From Bacteroidales bacterium (lineage in GTDB: Bacteria; Bacteroidota; Bacteroidia; Bacteroidales; F082): DNA of 64,000 nt. This document shows, in pieces, positions 41,874-50,394 of this stretch. Where the stretch lies: NCBI GenBank assembly GCA_024681295.1, contig JAILBC010000087.1, forward strand, positions 27,628 to 91,627. Direction: 5' to 3'. The position numbers and the translations under genes are program-made. The notes under the pieces were generated by a model that ran no database searches, had not been told where the DNA came from, and worked only from the letters and a program-made list of their open reading frames with translations. How positions within the stretch are numbered: position 1 is the stretch's first letter; every line of letters starts with the position of its first letter.

Positions 41874-43349
41874 ATGGTTATATTAATTAAAGTAATACAG
41901 TTCTTTTTAGCGTTATCTATCCTAATCTTTGTACATGAGCTGGGCCATTTCATGGCAGCAAAGGCATTCAAGGTCAGGGTCGACAAATTCTATCTATTCT
42001 TTGACTGGGGTTTTTCCTTGCTTAGGGTGAAGCGCGTCAACGGCAAACTTCGCTGGAAATTCTTCTCCAAAAACGTACCTGAAAAATATACAGTTACAGA
42101 GTATAAAGACGCCGCTGGAAAGAAGCAGACCAAGGTAGAGCCCATCGACCTGAGCACCCTCGACCCCGATGATTGGCGCACCAGCGACAGCACCGAATAC
42201 GGCATCGGGTGGTTCCCTTTGGGTGGCTACAACAAGATTGCCGGCATGATCGACGAGTCGATGGACAAGGAACAGATAAAGCAGCCGCCACAAGATTGGG
42301 AGTTCCGCTCCAAACCGGCTTGGAAGCGTTTCATCATCATGGTAGCCGGCGTGTTCATGAACGTGGTGCTGGCCATCTGCATCTACATCGGACTACTCTC
42401 GAAATACGGCGAGCAGTACCTCCCCACTTCAGAGGTCAACAAATACGGCATCGCCGCCGACAGTCTGGCACAGTCGTTCGGCTTCCGTGACGGTGACAAG
42501 ATCTTGAGCGTCAACGGCAAGGAAGTCGCTGACTTCCAACGCATCCAGATGGAGATGATCCTGGCCGACGCCCACACCGTGGAGGTAGAACGTGACGGTC
42601 AGGTGGTGGTCATCGAGTTGCCCGATGACGCCACTGCCAAACTGCTCAGCAGTCAGGACGTGAACTTCATCACCTACCGCACCCCCTTCGTGATCACCGA
42701 CTTCAGCGCAGGCTCCGTGGCACAGGCCTCCGGCATGGAAGTCGGCGACGTCATCGTCGGCGTCAACGACATCCCCACCCCCTATTATCAGGACTTTGTG
42801 CGTAACATCAAGACTTTCAAGGATCAAGACATCAACATCAGCGCGGTGCGCGATTTCGACACATTGCGTTTCGCCATGCATCTGCCGGAGGAGGGCGTCA
42901 TCGGCGTGTACTGCGCCCCATTGAGCGAATACTTCAACATGGGCACCGTGGAATACACCTTCTGGCAGGCCATCCCCGCCGGGTTCTCCAAGACCTTCTC
43001 TGAGATCTCCGACTACTGGAAGCAACTCAAGCTGATCTTCAACCCCAGCACCAAGGCCTACGAGAGTGTGGGCGGCTTCATCTCCATCGGCAAGATCTTC
43101 CCCGACACCTGGGTGTGGAGCATGTTCTGGAGGCTCACCGCCTTCCTTTCCATCGCCCTAGCCGTGATGAACATTTTGCCCATCCCAGCACTAGACGGCG
43201 GCCACATCCTCTTCCTGCTCTATGAGATTATCACTCGGAGAAAACCCAGCGACAAATTCATGGAAATTGCCGAGTATATCGGCCTTGCTATCGTGCTCGC
43301 TTTGGTGATTTTCGCCAATGGCAACGACATAATCAAACTTTTCAGGTGA
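41874..43349 (+). CDS. rseP: Site-2 intramembrane metalloprotease RseP, 491 aa
   Basis: The zinc motif HELGHF (about residues 21-26) lies in the first membrane helix. A PDZ region follows (GFRDGDKILSVNGKEV, then a second copy AQASGMEVGDVIVGVNDIPT), and the C-terminal helix carries NILPIPALDGGHI with the third metal ligand. RseP-type enzymes cleave membrane-bound anti-sigma factors and signal peptide remnants. The length of about 490 with an enlarged N-terminal loop is normal for Bacteroidota. Downstream of the M23-like gene by 24 nt; likely same transcript. Confidence 0.95.
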   Translation: MVILIKVIQFFLALSILIFVHELGHFMAAKAFKVRVDKFYLFFDWGFSLLRVKRVNGKLRWKFFSKNVPEKYTVTEYKDAAGKKQTKVEPIDLSTLDPDDWRTSDSTEYGIGWFPLGGYNKIAGMIDESMDKEQIKQPPQDWEFRSKPAWKRFIIMVAGVFMNVVLAICIYIGLLSKYGEQYLPTSEVNKYGIAADSLAQSFGFRDGDKILSVNGKEVADFQRIQMEMILADAHTVEVERDGQVVVIELPDDATAKLLSSQDVNFITYRTPFVITDFSAGSVAQASGMEVGDVIVGVNDIPTPYYQDFVRNIKTFKDQDINISAVRDFDTLRFAMHLPEEGVIGVYCAPLSEYFNMGTVEYTFWQAIPAGFSKTFSEISDYWKQLKLIFNPSTKAYESVGGFISIGKIFPDTWVWSMFWRLTAFLSIALAVMNILPIPALDGGHILFLLYEIITRRKPSDKFMEIAEYIGLAIVLALVIFANGNDIIKLFR

Positions 43350-43413
43350 TTTCTGAGTTGTGAATACAATATTTTTGTAATTTAGCCGCTTGTTTGAAAA
43401 AGACCGCCCGAAC

Positions 43414-44373
43414 ATGTCAAAAATGAAAGCCACCGTCCTCATTGCCTTCCTGCTTGTCGCCATAGCAGGGGTCAGGGCGCAGCAGGCTCCCATCTTCACC
43501 AACTTCAACAATTCCTACGCATACATCAACCCCGGTTTTGCCGGCTTGAGCGAGGGGGTGAACGTGTTGGGCATCTACCGTCAGCAGTGGGCGGGTTTCA
43601 CCGACACTGACGGGAACGAGATTGCCCCCACCACCCTTCTGGTGACGGGCGACATGCCCATCAGGGCTTTGGGCGGCGGCATCAGCTTCTCCGTATTGAA
43701 CGACCAGTTGGGCTTCGAGAAGAACACTAACGTGGGACTGGGTTATTCCTATCACATCGACATGGGCGGCTCCACCATGGGACTGGGCGTGTCGGTGAGT
43801 CTCCTGAACCGCACTGTCAACTTCGGCCAGCTCGTCACGACACAGCCTGGCGACCCCTTGATTAGCCAACTTGGCGAGGAGAGCGGCATGCTGTTTGACC
43901 TTAGCGTGGGTGCCTTCTGGCAGATTCCCGAGTCGTTCTACGTGGGCGTGTCGGCCATCAACCTTTTAAACACCACTGGCAAGGCTTTGGGAGATGACCA
44001 GACCGCGGCCAGTTTCACCACTGACCGCACTTTGTATTTTGTGGCAGGCTATCCTTTCTTGTTCGAATCGATGCCAGCTTTCAAGTTCATCCCCTCGGTC
44101 AACGTGATGACCAACCTCTCGTCGGCACAGCTCAACGCCGGCGCCAAGGTGGTCTACAACGACCTCTTCTCCTTGGGTGTCAACTACCGTCCAGAGGAGT
44201 CGGTGGGCATCACCGTGGGACTGACCATCAAGGACTTCGTGCTCGGCTACGCCTACGATATCAACACCATGGGTTACAACATCCCGGGGTCGCATGAGAT
44301 CGCCCTCAGCTACTGCTTCAAACTGGATATGAACCGTACCCCGAGAGATTACCGCAGCGTGAGATACTTATAA
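43414..44373 (+). CDS. PorP/SprF-type outer membrane protein (T9SS), 319 aa
   Basis: A signal peptide (MKATVLIAFLLVAIAGVRAQ) precedes QQAPIFTNFNNSYAYINPGF, the classic PorP/SprF start (Q-P-f--y-----iNPA-aG). The rest alternates beta strands as in a 14-stranded barrel and ends ALSYCFKLDMNRTPRDYRSV. These proteins work with the type IX secretion/gliding machine and its surface substrates. Placement directly before gldKLMN is standard. I chose the ATG at 43414 (MSKMKATVL); the Met at 43423 is also possible. Confidence 0.92.
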   Translation: MSKMKATVLIAFLLVAIAGVRAQQAPIFTNFNNSYAYINPGFAGLSEGVNVLGIYRQQWAGFTDTDGNEIAPTTLLVTGDMPIRALGGGISFSVLNDQLGFEKNTNVGLGYSYHIDMGGSTMGLGVSVSLLNRTVNFGQLVTTQPGDPLISQLGEESGMLFDLSVGAFWQIPESFYVGVSAINLLNTTGKALGDDQTAASFTTDRTLYFVAGYPFLFESMPAFKFIPSVNVMTNLSSAQLNAGAKVVYNDLFSLGVNYRPEESVGITVGLTIKDFVLGYAYDINTMGYNIPGSHEIALSYCFKLDMNRTPRDYRSVRYL

Positions 44374-44400
44374 ATGGATAAAAAAAACACACCCTCATAC

Positions 44401-44440
44401 AATAAAATCTAAATTTGTCGGTTATTTGCTTTAGACCCCG
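44401..44440 (+). promoter_or_regulatory. Possible regulatory motif upstream of gldK
   Basis: AATAAAATCTAAATTTG-TCGGTTATTTGC resembles 4043-4072 (AATAAAATCAAAAATCGCTC then GGTTATTTGC). TATTTG is close to a -7 element but one base short. Weak. Confidence 0.3.
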
Positions 44441-44464
44441 AACATTAAGAAGATAGATAAACAT

Positions 44465-45892
44465 ATGAATCTCAAGAAGATGAAAAAATTACTGTTTGTT
44501 TTTTCCGTGGTAATTCTGCTGGCTTCATGCGGCAACCCGCGCACCCAAGGTGAGTTGGTTGGCGTCCGCAAGTCGAGCGCTTCGTTCAGTCAGCCCGATC
44601 CTTACGGCATGGTGTTCGTCCCAATGGGAAGCTTCACCATGGGTGTAGGCGGCGAGGACATCAACACCTCCATGCTCTACGAGCCCAAGACCGTTTCGGT
44701 GTCGGCTTTCTTCATGGACGAGACCGAGATTACCAACAACGAGTACCGCCAGTTTGTTTACTGGGTGAGAGACTCCATCGCGAGAAGAATTTTGGCTGAT
44801 GTCAACCCCGAGGTGTACGCCATCACCGAGACCAAGAACGGTGAGCCTCTTGACCCGCCGATGCTGAACTGGAAAGAGAAGATCGACTGGAACAGCAAGG
44901 ACCAGGACATCCGTGAGGCTTTGGAGCCCATGTACCTCCCGGAGCATGAGCGTTATTTCCGCGCCAAGGAGATTGACACCAGAAAACTTTATTATTCATA
45001 TTATTGGGTGGACCTGCGCGCTGCTGCCGCCAAGGAGTTTGAGGGCGAGGACCTCACCATGAACGACTATTCGCTGGGTGAGGCCGACAACGGCATCTCA
45101 GCCAACCGTAAGGGCGCCTGGTCGAACCGTAAGCAGGGCTATACCGACCGTTCAGTGTATGTGCGTCAGGAGGCCATCAACGTCTATCCCGACACACTGT
45201 GCTGGATTCACGACTACGCCTATTCGTTCAACGACCCCATGACCGAGCGTTATTTCTGGCACCAAGCCTACGACAACTACCCGGTGGTAGGTGTGACCTG
45301 GCAGCAGGCCCGTGCGTTCTGCACCTGGAGAACCCAGCTGAAGAACGCCTTCCTGTCCTCGAAAAAGGACGCCTTGGTATCGGAGTTCCGTCTGCCTAAC
45401 GAGACCGAATGGGAGTGGGCGGCCCGTGGCGGCGACCGTTTGAACCCCTATCCGTGGGGCGGTCCCGGTACTCGCAACGTGCAAGGCTGCTTCTTGGCCA
45501 ACTTCAAGCCCCTCCGTGGCAACTACCTCGCCGACGGTGGTCTTCGCACCCTCATCGTAGGCTGCTATCCTCCCAACCACTACGGCCTCTACGACATGGC
45601 CGGCAACGTGGCTGAGTGGACCAACAGCGCCTTCGACCCCACCTCGTACAACTTCACCTGGGACATGAACCCCGACTACACCTATAACGCATCGGACGAC
45701 GACCCGCCGGTCATGAAGCGTAAGGTGGTGCGTGGCGGCTCATGGAAGGACATCTCCTACTACATCCAGGTGACCACCCGCGACTACGAATATCAGGACA
45801 CCGCCCGTAGCTACATCGGCTTCCGCACCATCCAGCCTTACATGGGCCGCAACAAGGGCGACAATCCGAAGATGTCGAATGTGTATAGATAA
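44465..45892 (+). CDS. gldK: Type IX secretion lipoprotein GldK, 475 aa
   Basis: A lipoprotein signal (LFVFSVVILLASCGN, Cys at about residue 25) precedes a formylglycine-generating-enzyme-like (SUMF1) fold: MVFVPMGSFTMGVGG, MDETEITNNEYRQFV, LPNETEWEWAARGG, YDMAGNVAEWTNSAF and RGGSWKD. GldK (PorK) forms the periplasmic ring of the T9SS with GldN. No catalytic Cys pair of true FGEs is apparent. First gene of gldKLMN; followed by a heptamer tract and gldL 77 nt later. Confidence 0.95.
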   Translation: MNLKKMKKLLFVFSVVILLASCGNPRTQGELVGVRKSSASFSQPDPYGMVFVPMGSFTMGVGGEDINTSMLYEPKTVSVSAFFMDETEITNNEYRQFVYWVRDSIARRILADVNPEVYAITETKNGEPLDPPMLNWKEKIDWNSKDQDIREALEPMYLPEHERYFRAKEIDTRKLYYSYYWVDLRAAAAKEFEGEDLTMNDYSLGEADNGISANRKGAWSNRKQGYTDRSVYVRQEAINVYPDTLCWIHDYAYSFNDPMTERYFWHQAYDNYPVVGVTWQQARAFCTWRTQLKNAFLSSKKDALVSEFRLPNETEWEWAARGGDRLNPYPWGGPGTRNVQGCFLANFKPLRGNYLADGGLRTLIVGCYPPNHYGLYDMAGNVAEWTNSAFDPTSYNFTWDMNPDYTYNASDDDPPVMKRKVVRGGSWKDISYYIQVTTRDYEYQDTARSYIGFRTIQPYMGRNKGDNPKMSNVYR

Positions 45893-45922
45893 ACGGAAAG
45901 TGGAAAACGGAAAACGGAAAGT
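45893..45922. repeat. Heptamer repeat tract between gldK and gldL
   Basis: Starts on the base after the gldK stop: ACGGAAAGTGGAAAACGG then AAAACGGAAAGT. Four units of the GGAAA(A/G)(C/T) family. Confidence 0.8.
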
Positions 45923-45969
45923 TAACTATAATCGATTATAACAAACAATTTTTTAGTATTTAATTTGTC

Positions 45970-46734
45970 ATGGCAAAAAAACAGGAAAATCTTTCAGGAT
46001 TTAAAAAATTCCAAGCACTCACGCAGACCAAAGGTTACAAGACCTTCATGGGTTACGTTTACGGTTTCGGTGCCTCCATCGTGATGGTGGGTGCCTACTT
46101 CAAATTGACCCACATCCCCGGCGCCGACTTCATGTTGGGTCTCGGTCTGGGCGTTGAGGCTTTGATTTTCTTCCTTTCGGCTTTCGAACCGCAGCATTTG
46201 GAGTATCAATGGGACAATGTCTTCGTAGAACTTGAAGAAGACTGGGACGGCGAAGCCCACACCGTGTTCGGCACCAGCGGCAACGGTGGAAGCGGCGCCA
46301 ACCTCAACACCCCCGAGATGGAACACGCCATGGAGCAAGCCATGGCCGCCACCCACGACTACACCAACGCCATGGAGCAAGCCACTCGCAGCATCAACAA
46401 TTTCGCTGACAACTACGTCAAGTCATCCCAGCAGCTGAGCACCTCGCTGAGCAAACTCGACTTCAGCGCGCTCGACACCGACACGCTCAAGAAAGTGGCC
46501 ACCAGCATGCAGTCCCTTAATTCCATCTACGAACTGCAGCTCCAGAGCATGGAACAGACCTCCAGCGCCTCCAGCAAACTCGCCGCTACGATGAACAGCT
46601 ACATGGACAACCTCAACAACTCGGCCAACAACACCAACGAGCTCAACAAGCAGCTGAACCAGCTGTCATCACGCCTGAGCGCCCTCAACGGCGTCTACGG
46701 CGGCATGTTGTCAGCCATGAACATCAAGGCATAA
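45970..46734 (+). CDS. gldL: Type IX secretion motor protein GldL, 254 aa
   Basis: Two membrane helices (about residues 25-45 and 53-70: GYVYGFGASIVMVGAYFKL, FMLGLGLGVEALIFFLSAFE) carry a conserved Glu in the second helix (GVEAL). GldL with GldM forms the proton-driven rotary motor of the T9SS. The C-terminal cytoplasmic part is helical and rich in Ser, Asn and Gln. Good fit in length and start (MAKKQENLSGFKKFQALTQT). Confidence 0.94.
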   Translation: MAKKQENLSGFKKFQALTQTKGYKTFMGYVYGFGASIVMVGAYFKLTHIPGADFMLGLGLGVEALIFFLSAFEPQHLEYQWDNVFVELEEDWDGEAHTVFGTSGNGGSGANLNTPEMEHAMEQAMAATHDYTNAMEQATRSINNFADNYVKSSQQLSTSLSKLDFSALDTDTLKKVATSMQSLNSIYELQLQSMEQTSSASSKLAATMNSYMDNLNNSANNTNELNKQLNQLSSRLSALNGVYGGMLSAMNIKA

Positions 46735-46774
46735 TCTACTCATTTTCAACTAACTAAAAAAGGAGTACGAACCT

Positions 46775-48430
46775 ATGTCAGGCGCAAAAGAAACCCCGAG
46801 ACAGAAAATGATCGGCATGATGTACCTCGTGTACACTGCCCTTCTCGCCATGAATGTCTCGAAAGACATCCTCGACGCTTTCGACACGGTGAATACCGGC
46901 GTCCAGGAGACTAACATCACGCTGATGCAGCAGATCTCACAACGCTACACCACCTTCGAGGAACAATACATGCTGGACCAAGAGAAAGTGGGTCCCTATT
47001 GGGAACAAGCCCAGGAACTGAGAGAGAAGTCGACCGCAATGATCAACTACCTCGAAGCCATGAAGTGGGATCTGGTTAAAAAAATCGAAGAGAAAGACTA
47101 TGCCTCAGCCGTTGAATTTGGACTGTTGAAAAGCAGCGACACCCTCCAATACGACGGACGTCTGTTCTATAACATCAACACCTCCGAAATCAAGTCGAGG
47201 GACAACTACAACAAACCCACTGCCTATATGATGGGCGACCCCGAAGGCAACGGAAGAGCCTTTGAACTCAACGACAAGATCAAGGAATACCGTAACGAGA
47301 TCGTGAAGATCATGGGCGTGGAGCACATCCACGAGTTGGGTCTCATCACCGACACCCAATACACCGAAGGCGACTCCATCGGAACCAAGATCGACTACGC
47401 TCCCGATGCCTCCGACGAACTCCAGAAGAGCTGGGAATACCGCAACTTCCACCACACCGTGCTGATTGCCGACATCACCCTGCTCAACAAGATCATCTCG
47501 GAGGTAGAGACTGCCGAGTTGAACGCTGTGACCCATCTGGCACAGGCCGTCCACGCCGAAGATTTTACCTTCGACGAAGTCGGCGCCAAGGTGTTCGCCG
47601 AGAGCAGCTACATCCTCTCTGGCCAGAGATACCGTGCCCAAGCCATGGTGACGGCCTGGCAGAACACCCAGACCACCGCCATGGTACGCCTCGACGGGGG
47701 CCAGGAGAAGGAATACACCAGCAACAGCCAAGGTGTCATCGAACTTGAATACAACGTCGGCGTGGGCACCCACAAGTACACTGGTGTCATCAAGATGCGC
47801 AACCCCAAGACCAACGAGTTGGAAGACTATACCTTCGAGAACAGCTTCACCGTGGCTCCTCCTGCGGTGAGCGTCTCCGCTACCAAAATGAACGTGGTGT
47901 ATGCCGGTATCGACAACCCGATCGCCATCGGAGGCGGCGTGGGCGGCGAGATCTCCGCCACTGCCTCTGGCGCCAACCTGACCCGTACGGGTAACGGCAC
48001 CTATAACCTCCGCGTGGTGGGCAACCCAAGCGAAGTGACCGTCAACGTCAGTTCACAAGGCAGTTCGCTGGGCAGCATGAAGTTCCGCGTGAAGGAACTG
48101 CCCAAACCAACCGCCAAGATCGACAACGTTGTCGACGGCAAAGTCACCAAGAGCGCCCTGCTCGCCGCCAACTGCGTGAGAGCCGAGATGAAAGACTTCG
48201 ACTTCGACGGCGTCCATTACGACGTGGTCGGCTACACTGTGAAATACAAGACCAAGGCCGGTACCGTGAAAGAAGAGAAGGTGAACGGCTCCAAGTTCAG
48301 CGAGACCCTGAAGAGCGTGTTCAACTCCGCCAACACCGGCGACCTCTTCATGTTCACCGCCATCCGCGTGAAAGGTAACGACAACAAGGAGAAGGTGCTT
48401 GACAGCCAAATCGGCGTGGAAATCAAATAA
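46775..48430 (+). CDS. gldM: Type IX secretion motor protein GldM, 551 aa
   Basis: The N-terminus KETPRQKMIGMMYLVYTALL continues AMNVSKDIL, the GldM hallmark with one membrane helix. The periplasmic part contains four Ig-like beta domains, e.g. VVYAGIDNPIAIGGGV near residue 370. GldM transmits motor rotation from GldL to the GldKN ring. Length is normal for the family (about 510-550). Confidence 0.95.
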   Translation: MSGAKETPRQKMIGMMYLVYTALLAMNVSKDILDAFDTVNTGVQETNITLMQQISQRYTTFEEQYMLDQEKVGPYWEQAQELREKSTAMINYLEAMKWDLVKKIEEKDYASAVEFGLLKSSDTLQYDGRLFYNINTSEIKSRDNYNKPTAYMMGDPEGNGRAFELNDKIKEYRNEIVKIMGVEHIHELGLITDTQYTEGDSIGTKIDYAPDASDELQKSWEYRNFHHTVLIADITLLNKIISEVETAELNAVTHLAQAVHAEDFTFDEVGAKVFAESSYILSGQRYRAQAMVTAWQNTQTTAMVRLDGGQEKEYTSNSQGVIELEYNVGVGTHKYTGVIKMRNPKTNELEDYTFENSFTVAPPAVSVSATKMNVVYAGIDNPIAIGGGVGGEISATASGANLTRTGNGTYNLRVVGNPSEVTVNVSSQGSSLGSMKFRVKELPKPTAKIDNVVDGKVTKSALLAANCVRAEMKDFDFDGVHYDVVGYTVKYKTKAGTVKEEKVNGSKFSETLKSVFNSANTGDLFMFTAIRVKGNDNKEKVLDSQIGVEIK

Positions 48431-48454
48431 GAAATAACTTAAAAACCATAGAAG

Positions 48455-49300
48455 ATGAAAAAGACACTCGTTTCCATATGCTCCATTGCGATGCTTCTCG
48501 GCATGGCACTGAGCCTCAAGGCCCAGACCACCGAGGCTAAGCCGCCCAAGAACAGCATCCTGTCGAAACGTCAGGAGATCATGGTCGAAAAGAAGCTCTC
48601 TCCCCTGCCGGAGGTCCGCGAGGAGTATGTGATGTGGAAAAAGACCATCATCCGTGAGATCGACTTCCGCCAGAAGATCAACCAGGTGTTCTACTACCCC
48701 GTGAACCCCACCGAGGACTGGCGTAACCTCGTCACCGTGCTCTACGATGGCATCCTCGACGGACGCATCACCGCTTACCGCGTGGAGAACAACATCGACG
48801 ACATGGTAACACCGCTCACCCGCGACGACTTCGAGAAGGAAAACACCAAGATCGGCGACCCGCCAGTCATCATGAAAGACGGCGTGGAAGTGGCCAATGA
48901 GATTATCTTCAAGGACCGTATGGCCAATGTGACCCGTCTCCGCATCAAGGAAGACTGGTACTTCGACAAGCACTTGTCGCAGTTCCTGGTCCGCATCATC
49001 GCCCTCGGCCCCATCATCGTCGACGAAGACGGTCTGTCGCAGGCCTGCTGGATTCCGTACGACGACAACACCCGTAAGGTGCTCTCCGAGGCCTTTGTGG
49101 CCAACCGCAAGAACAGCGCCGAGCGCCGCACCTACGAAGAGATCTTCACCAAGCGCGTGTTCGACAGCTACATCGTCAAGGAAGAGAACATGTATGACCG
49201 CTACATCAACTCTTACGCCCTCAACATCGACGCCCTCTACGAGTCAGAGCGTATCAAAGACGAGATGTTTGACTTTGAACAGAGCCTGTGGGAGTATTAA
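48455..49300 (+). CDS. gldN: Type IX secretion protein GldN, 281 aa
   Basis: A signal peptide (MKKTLVSICSIAMLLGMALS) precedes a conserved domain with VFYYPVNPTEDWRNLVTVLY and FVRIIALGPIIV-type strands (LVRIIALGPIIVDEDG), ending MFDFEQSLWEY as in other GldN/PorN proteins. It pairs with GldK. The stop codon is followed directly by heptamer repeats that run into the next gene. Confidence 0.94.
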   Translation: MKKTLVSICSIAMLLGMALSLKAQTTEAKPPKNSILSKRQEIMVEKKLSPLPEVREEYVMWKKTIIREIDFRQKINQVFYYPVNPTEDWRNLVTVLYDGILDGRITAYRVENNIDDMVTPLTRDDFEKENTKIGDPPVIMKDGVEVANEIIFKDRMANVTRLRIKEDWYFDKHLSQFLVRIIALGPIIVDEDGLSQACWIPYDDNTRKVLSEAFVANRKNSAERRTYEEIFTKRVFDSYIVKEENMYDRYINSYALNIDALYESERIKDEMFDFEQSLWEY

Positions 49301-49334
49301 AAACGGAAAGTTGAAAACGGAAAACGGAAAATTA
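49301..49334. repeat. Heptamer repeat tract between gldN and the EamA gene
   Basis: AAACGGAAAGTTGAAAACGG followed by AAAACGGAAAATTA begins on the base after the gldN stop. It contains the probable TTG start (49311) of the EamA gene, so the protein's first residues (KTENGK) are repeat-encoded. Confidence 0.8.
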
Positions 49335-50255
49335 TTAGGACACCTCTCTGTACTGGGGGCCTATACCATTTTCGGATTCAATATCATCATTTGCAAAGAG
49401 CTGACCAACAGTGGGTTGGTCGGCTCTTTGGGTTTATTCTGCTTTAGGTCCGTAGGAGCTTGCCTCCTGTTTTGGCTGATCTCCTTGTTTCTGCCCAAGG
49501 AGAAAGTGCCGTTCAAGGACTTGTGCGGCATCTTTGTAGCCTCCATGCTGGGGTTTCTGTTGACCCAGTTGGCCTATCTGGAGTCGAGCAAGTTCACCAC
49601 GCCGTTGGACACCTCCATCATCACTTCCACCACCCCCATCTTCACCATGTTCATCGCCGCCATCGCCTTGAAGGAGCCCATCACCATGAAGAAGGCCGGC
49701 GGCGTAGCTATGAGTTTCGTGGGTGTCATCCTGCTAGTCCTGAATACCATCGGCGTACATGGCAACGGCATCACCCAGTCCAAACCCATCGGCATCCTGC
49801 TGATGATCGGCAACTGCCTTTTCTTTGCCTCCTATCTCGGCATCTTCAGGCCTTTAATCCAACGCTACCATGTGGTCACCTTCATGAAGTGGATCTTCCT
49901 TTTCTCTACCATTGTGGCCGTGCCGCTGGATATCAAGGAGCTGACCCATCTCCCCTTTGCTGAGATGAGCACCAGCTATTGGTTACAATTGGGATATATT
50001 ATCGTATTTGCTACATTTATAGCGTATTTTTTGCTACCTATAGGGCAAAAACAACTGCGTCCCACGGTGGTGAGTTTGTATACCTATGTCCAGCCATTAA
50101 TTGGGATGGTGACTGCCATCATCTTAGGCATGGATCGGTTGACGTGGCAGAAGGTTTTGGCAGCGGTGTTGGTGTTTACAGGTGTTATTTTGGTGAATAA
50201 GAGCCGAGCTCGCATCCCCGAAGGGGATGGTAGCTCTGTAGAGAATCGGATTTAA
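49311..50255 (+). CDS. EamA/DMT-family transporter, 314 aa
   Basis: Ten membrane helices in two EamA halves, e.g. LGAYTIFGFNIIICKELTNS at the start and AAIALKEPITMKKAGGVAMS near the middle, with the typical EPI/E-P-T motif ending helix 4. It is an inner-membrane drug/metabolite transporter of unknown substrate. No ATG lies before the first helix, and TTG at 49311 inside a heptamer repeat is the best start. The C-terminal tail (SRARIPEGDGSSVENRI) is encoded by a REP-like element. Both ends of this gene are thus repeat-derived. Confidence 0.85.
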   Translation: MKTENGKLLGHLSVLGAYTIFGFNIIICKELTNSGLVGSLGLFCFRSVGACLLFWLISLFLPKEKVPFKDLCGIFVASMLGFLLTQLAYLESSKFTTPLDTSIITSTTPIFTMFIAAIALKEPITMKKAGGVAMSFVGVILLVLNTIGVHGNGITQSKPIGILLMIGNCLFFASYLGIFRPLIQRYHVVTFMKWIFLFSTIVAVPLDIKELTHLPFAEMSTSYWLQLGYIIVFATFIAYFLLPIGQKQLRPTVVSLYTYVQPLIGMVTAIILGMDRLTWQKVLAAVLVFTGVILVNKSRARIPEGDGSSVENRI

Positions 50256-50338
50256 CCCTTCTAGCATCCCCCTGGGGGATGCTAGTTCTGTAGATGGGAT
50301 GCGTTCTACAGAGCTTTCATCCGCCTTTGGCGGATGAT
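50206..50338. repeat. REP-like palindromic unit, locus A
   Basis: Three hairpins, CATCCCCGAAGGGGATG, AGCATCCCCCTGGGGGATGC and CATCCGCCTTTGGCGGATG, are interleaved with GTAGCTCTGTAGA or its complement TCTACAGAGC. The same modules occur at 53574 and 58693. It spans the stop of the EamA gene. Confidence 0.8.
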
Positions 50339-50380
50339 TTTTCGTCGCCGATTCCTATAGATGGTTTTTCGTTTTTTTAT

Positions 50381-50388
50381 TATCTTTG
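50381..50388 (+). promoter_or_regulatory. Promoter -7 element TATCTTTG of recG
   Basis: A perfect TAnnTTTG only 6 nt before the recG ATG (50395), so the mRNA would have almost no leader. No clear TTTG at -33 (TTTTTCG instead). Confidence 0.55.
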
Positions 50389-50394
50389 CCACCA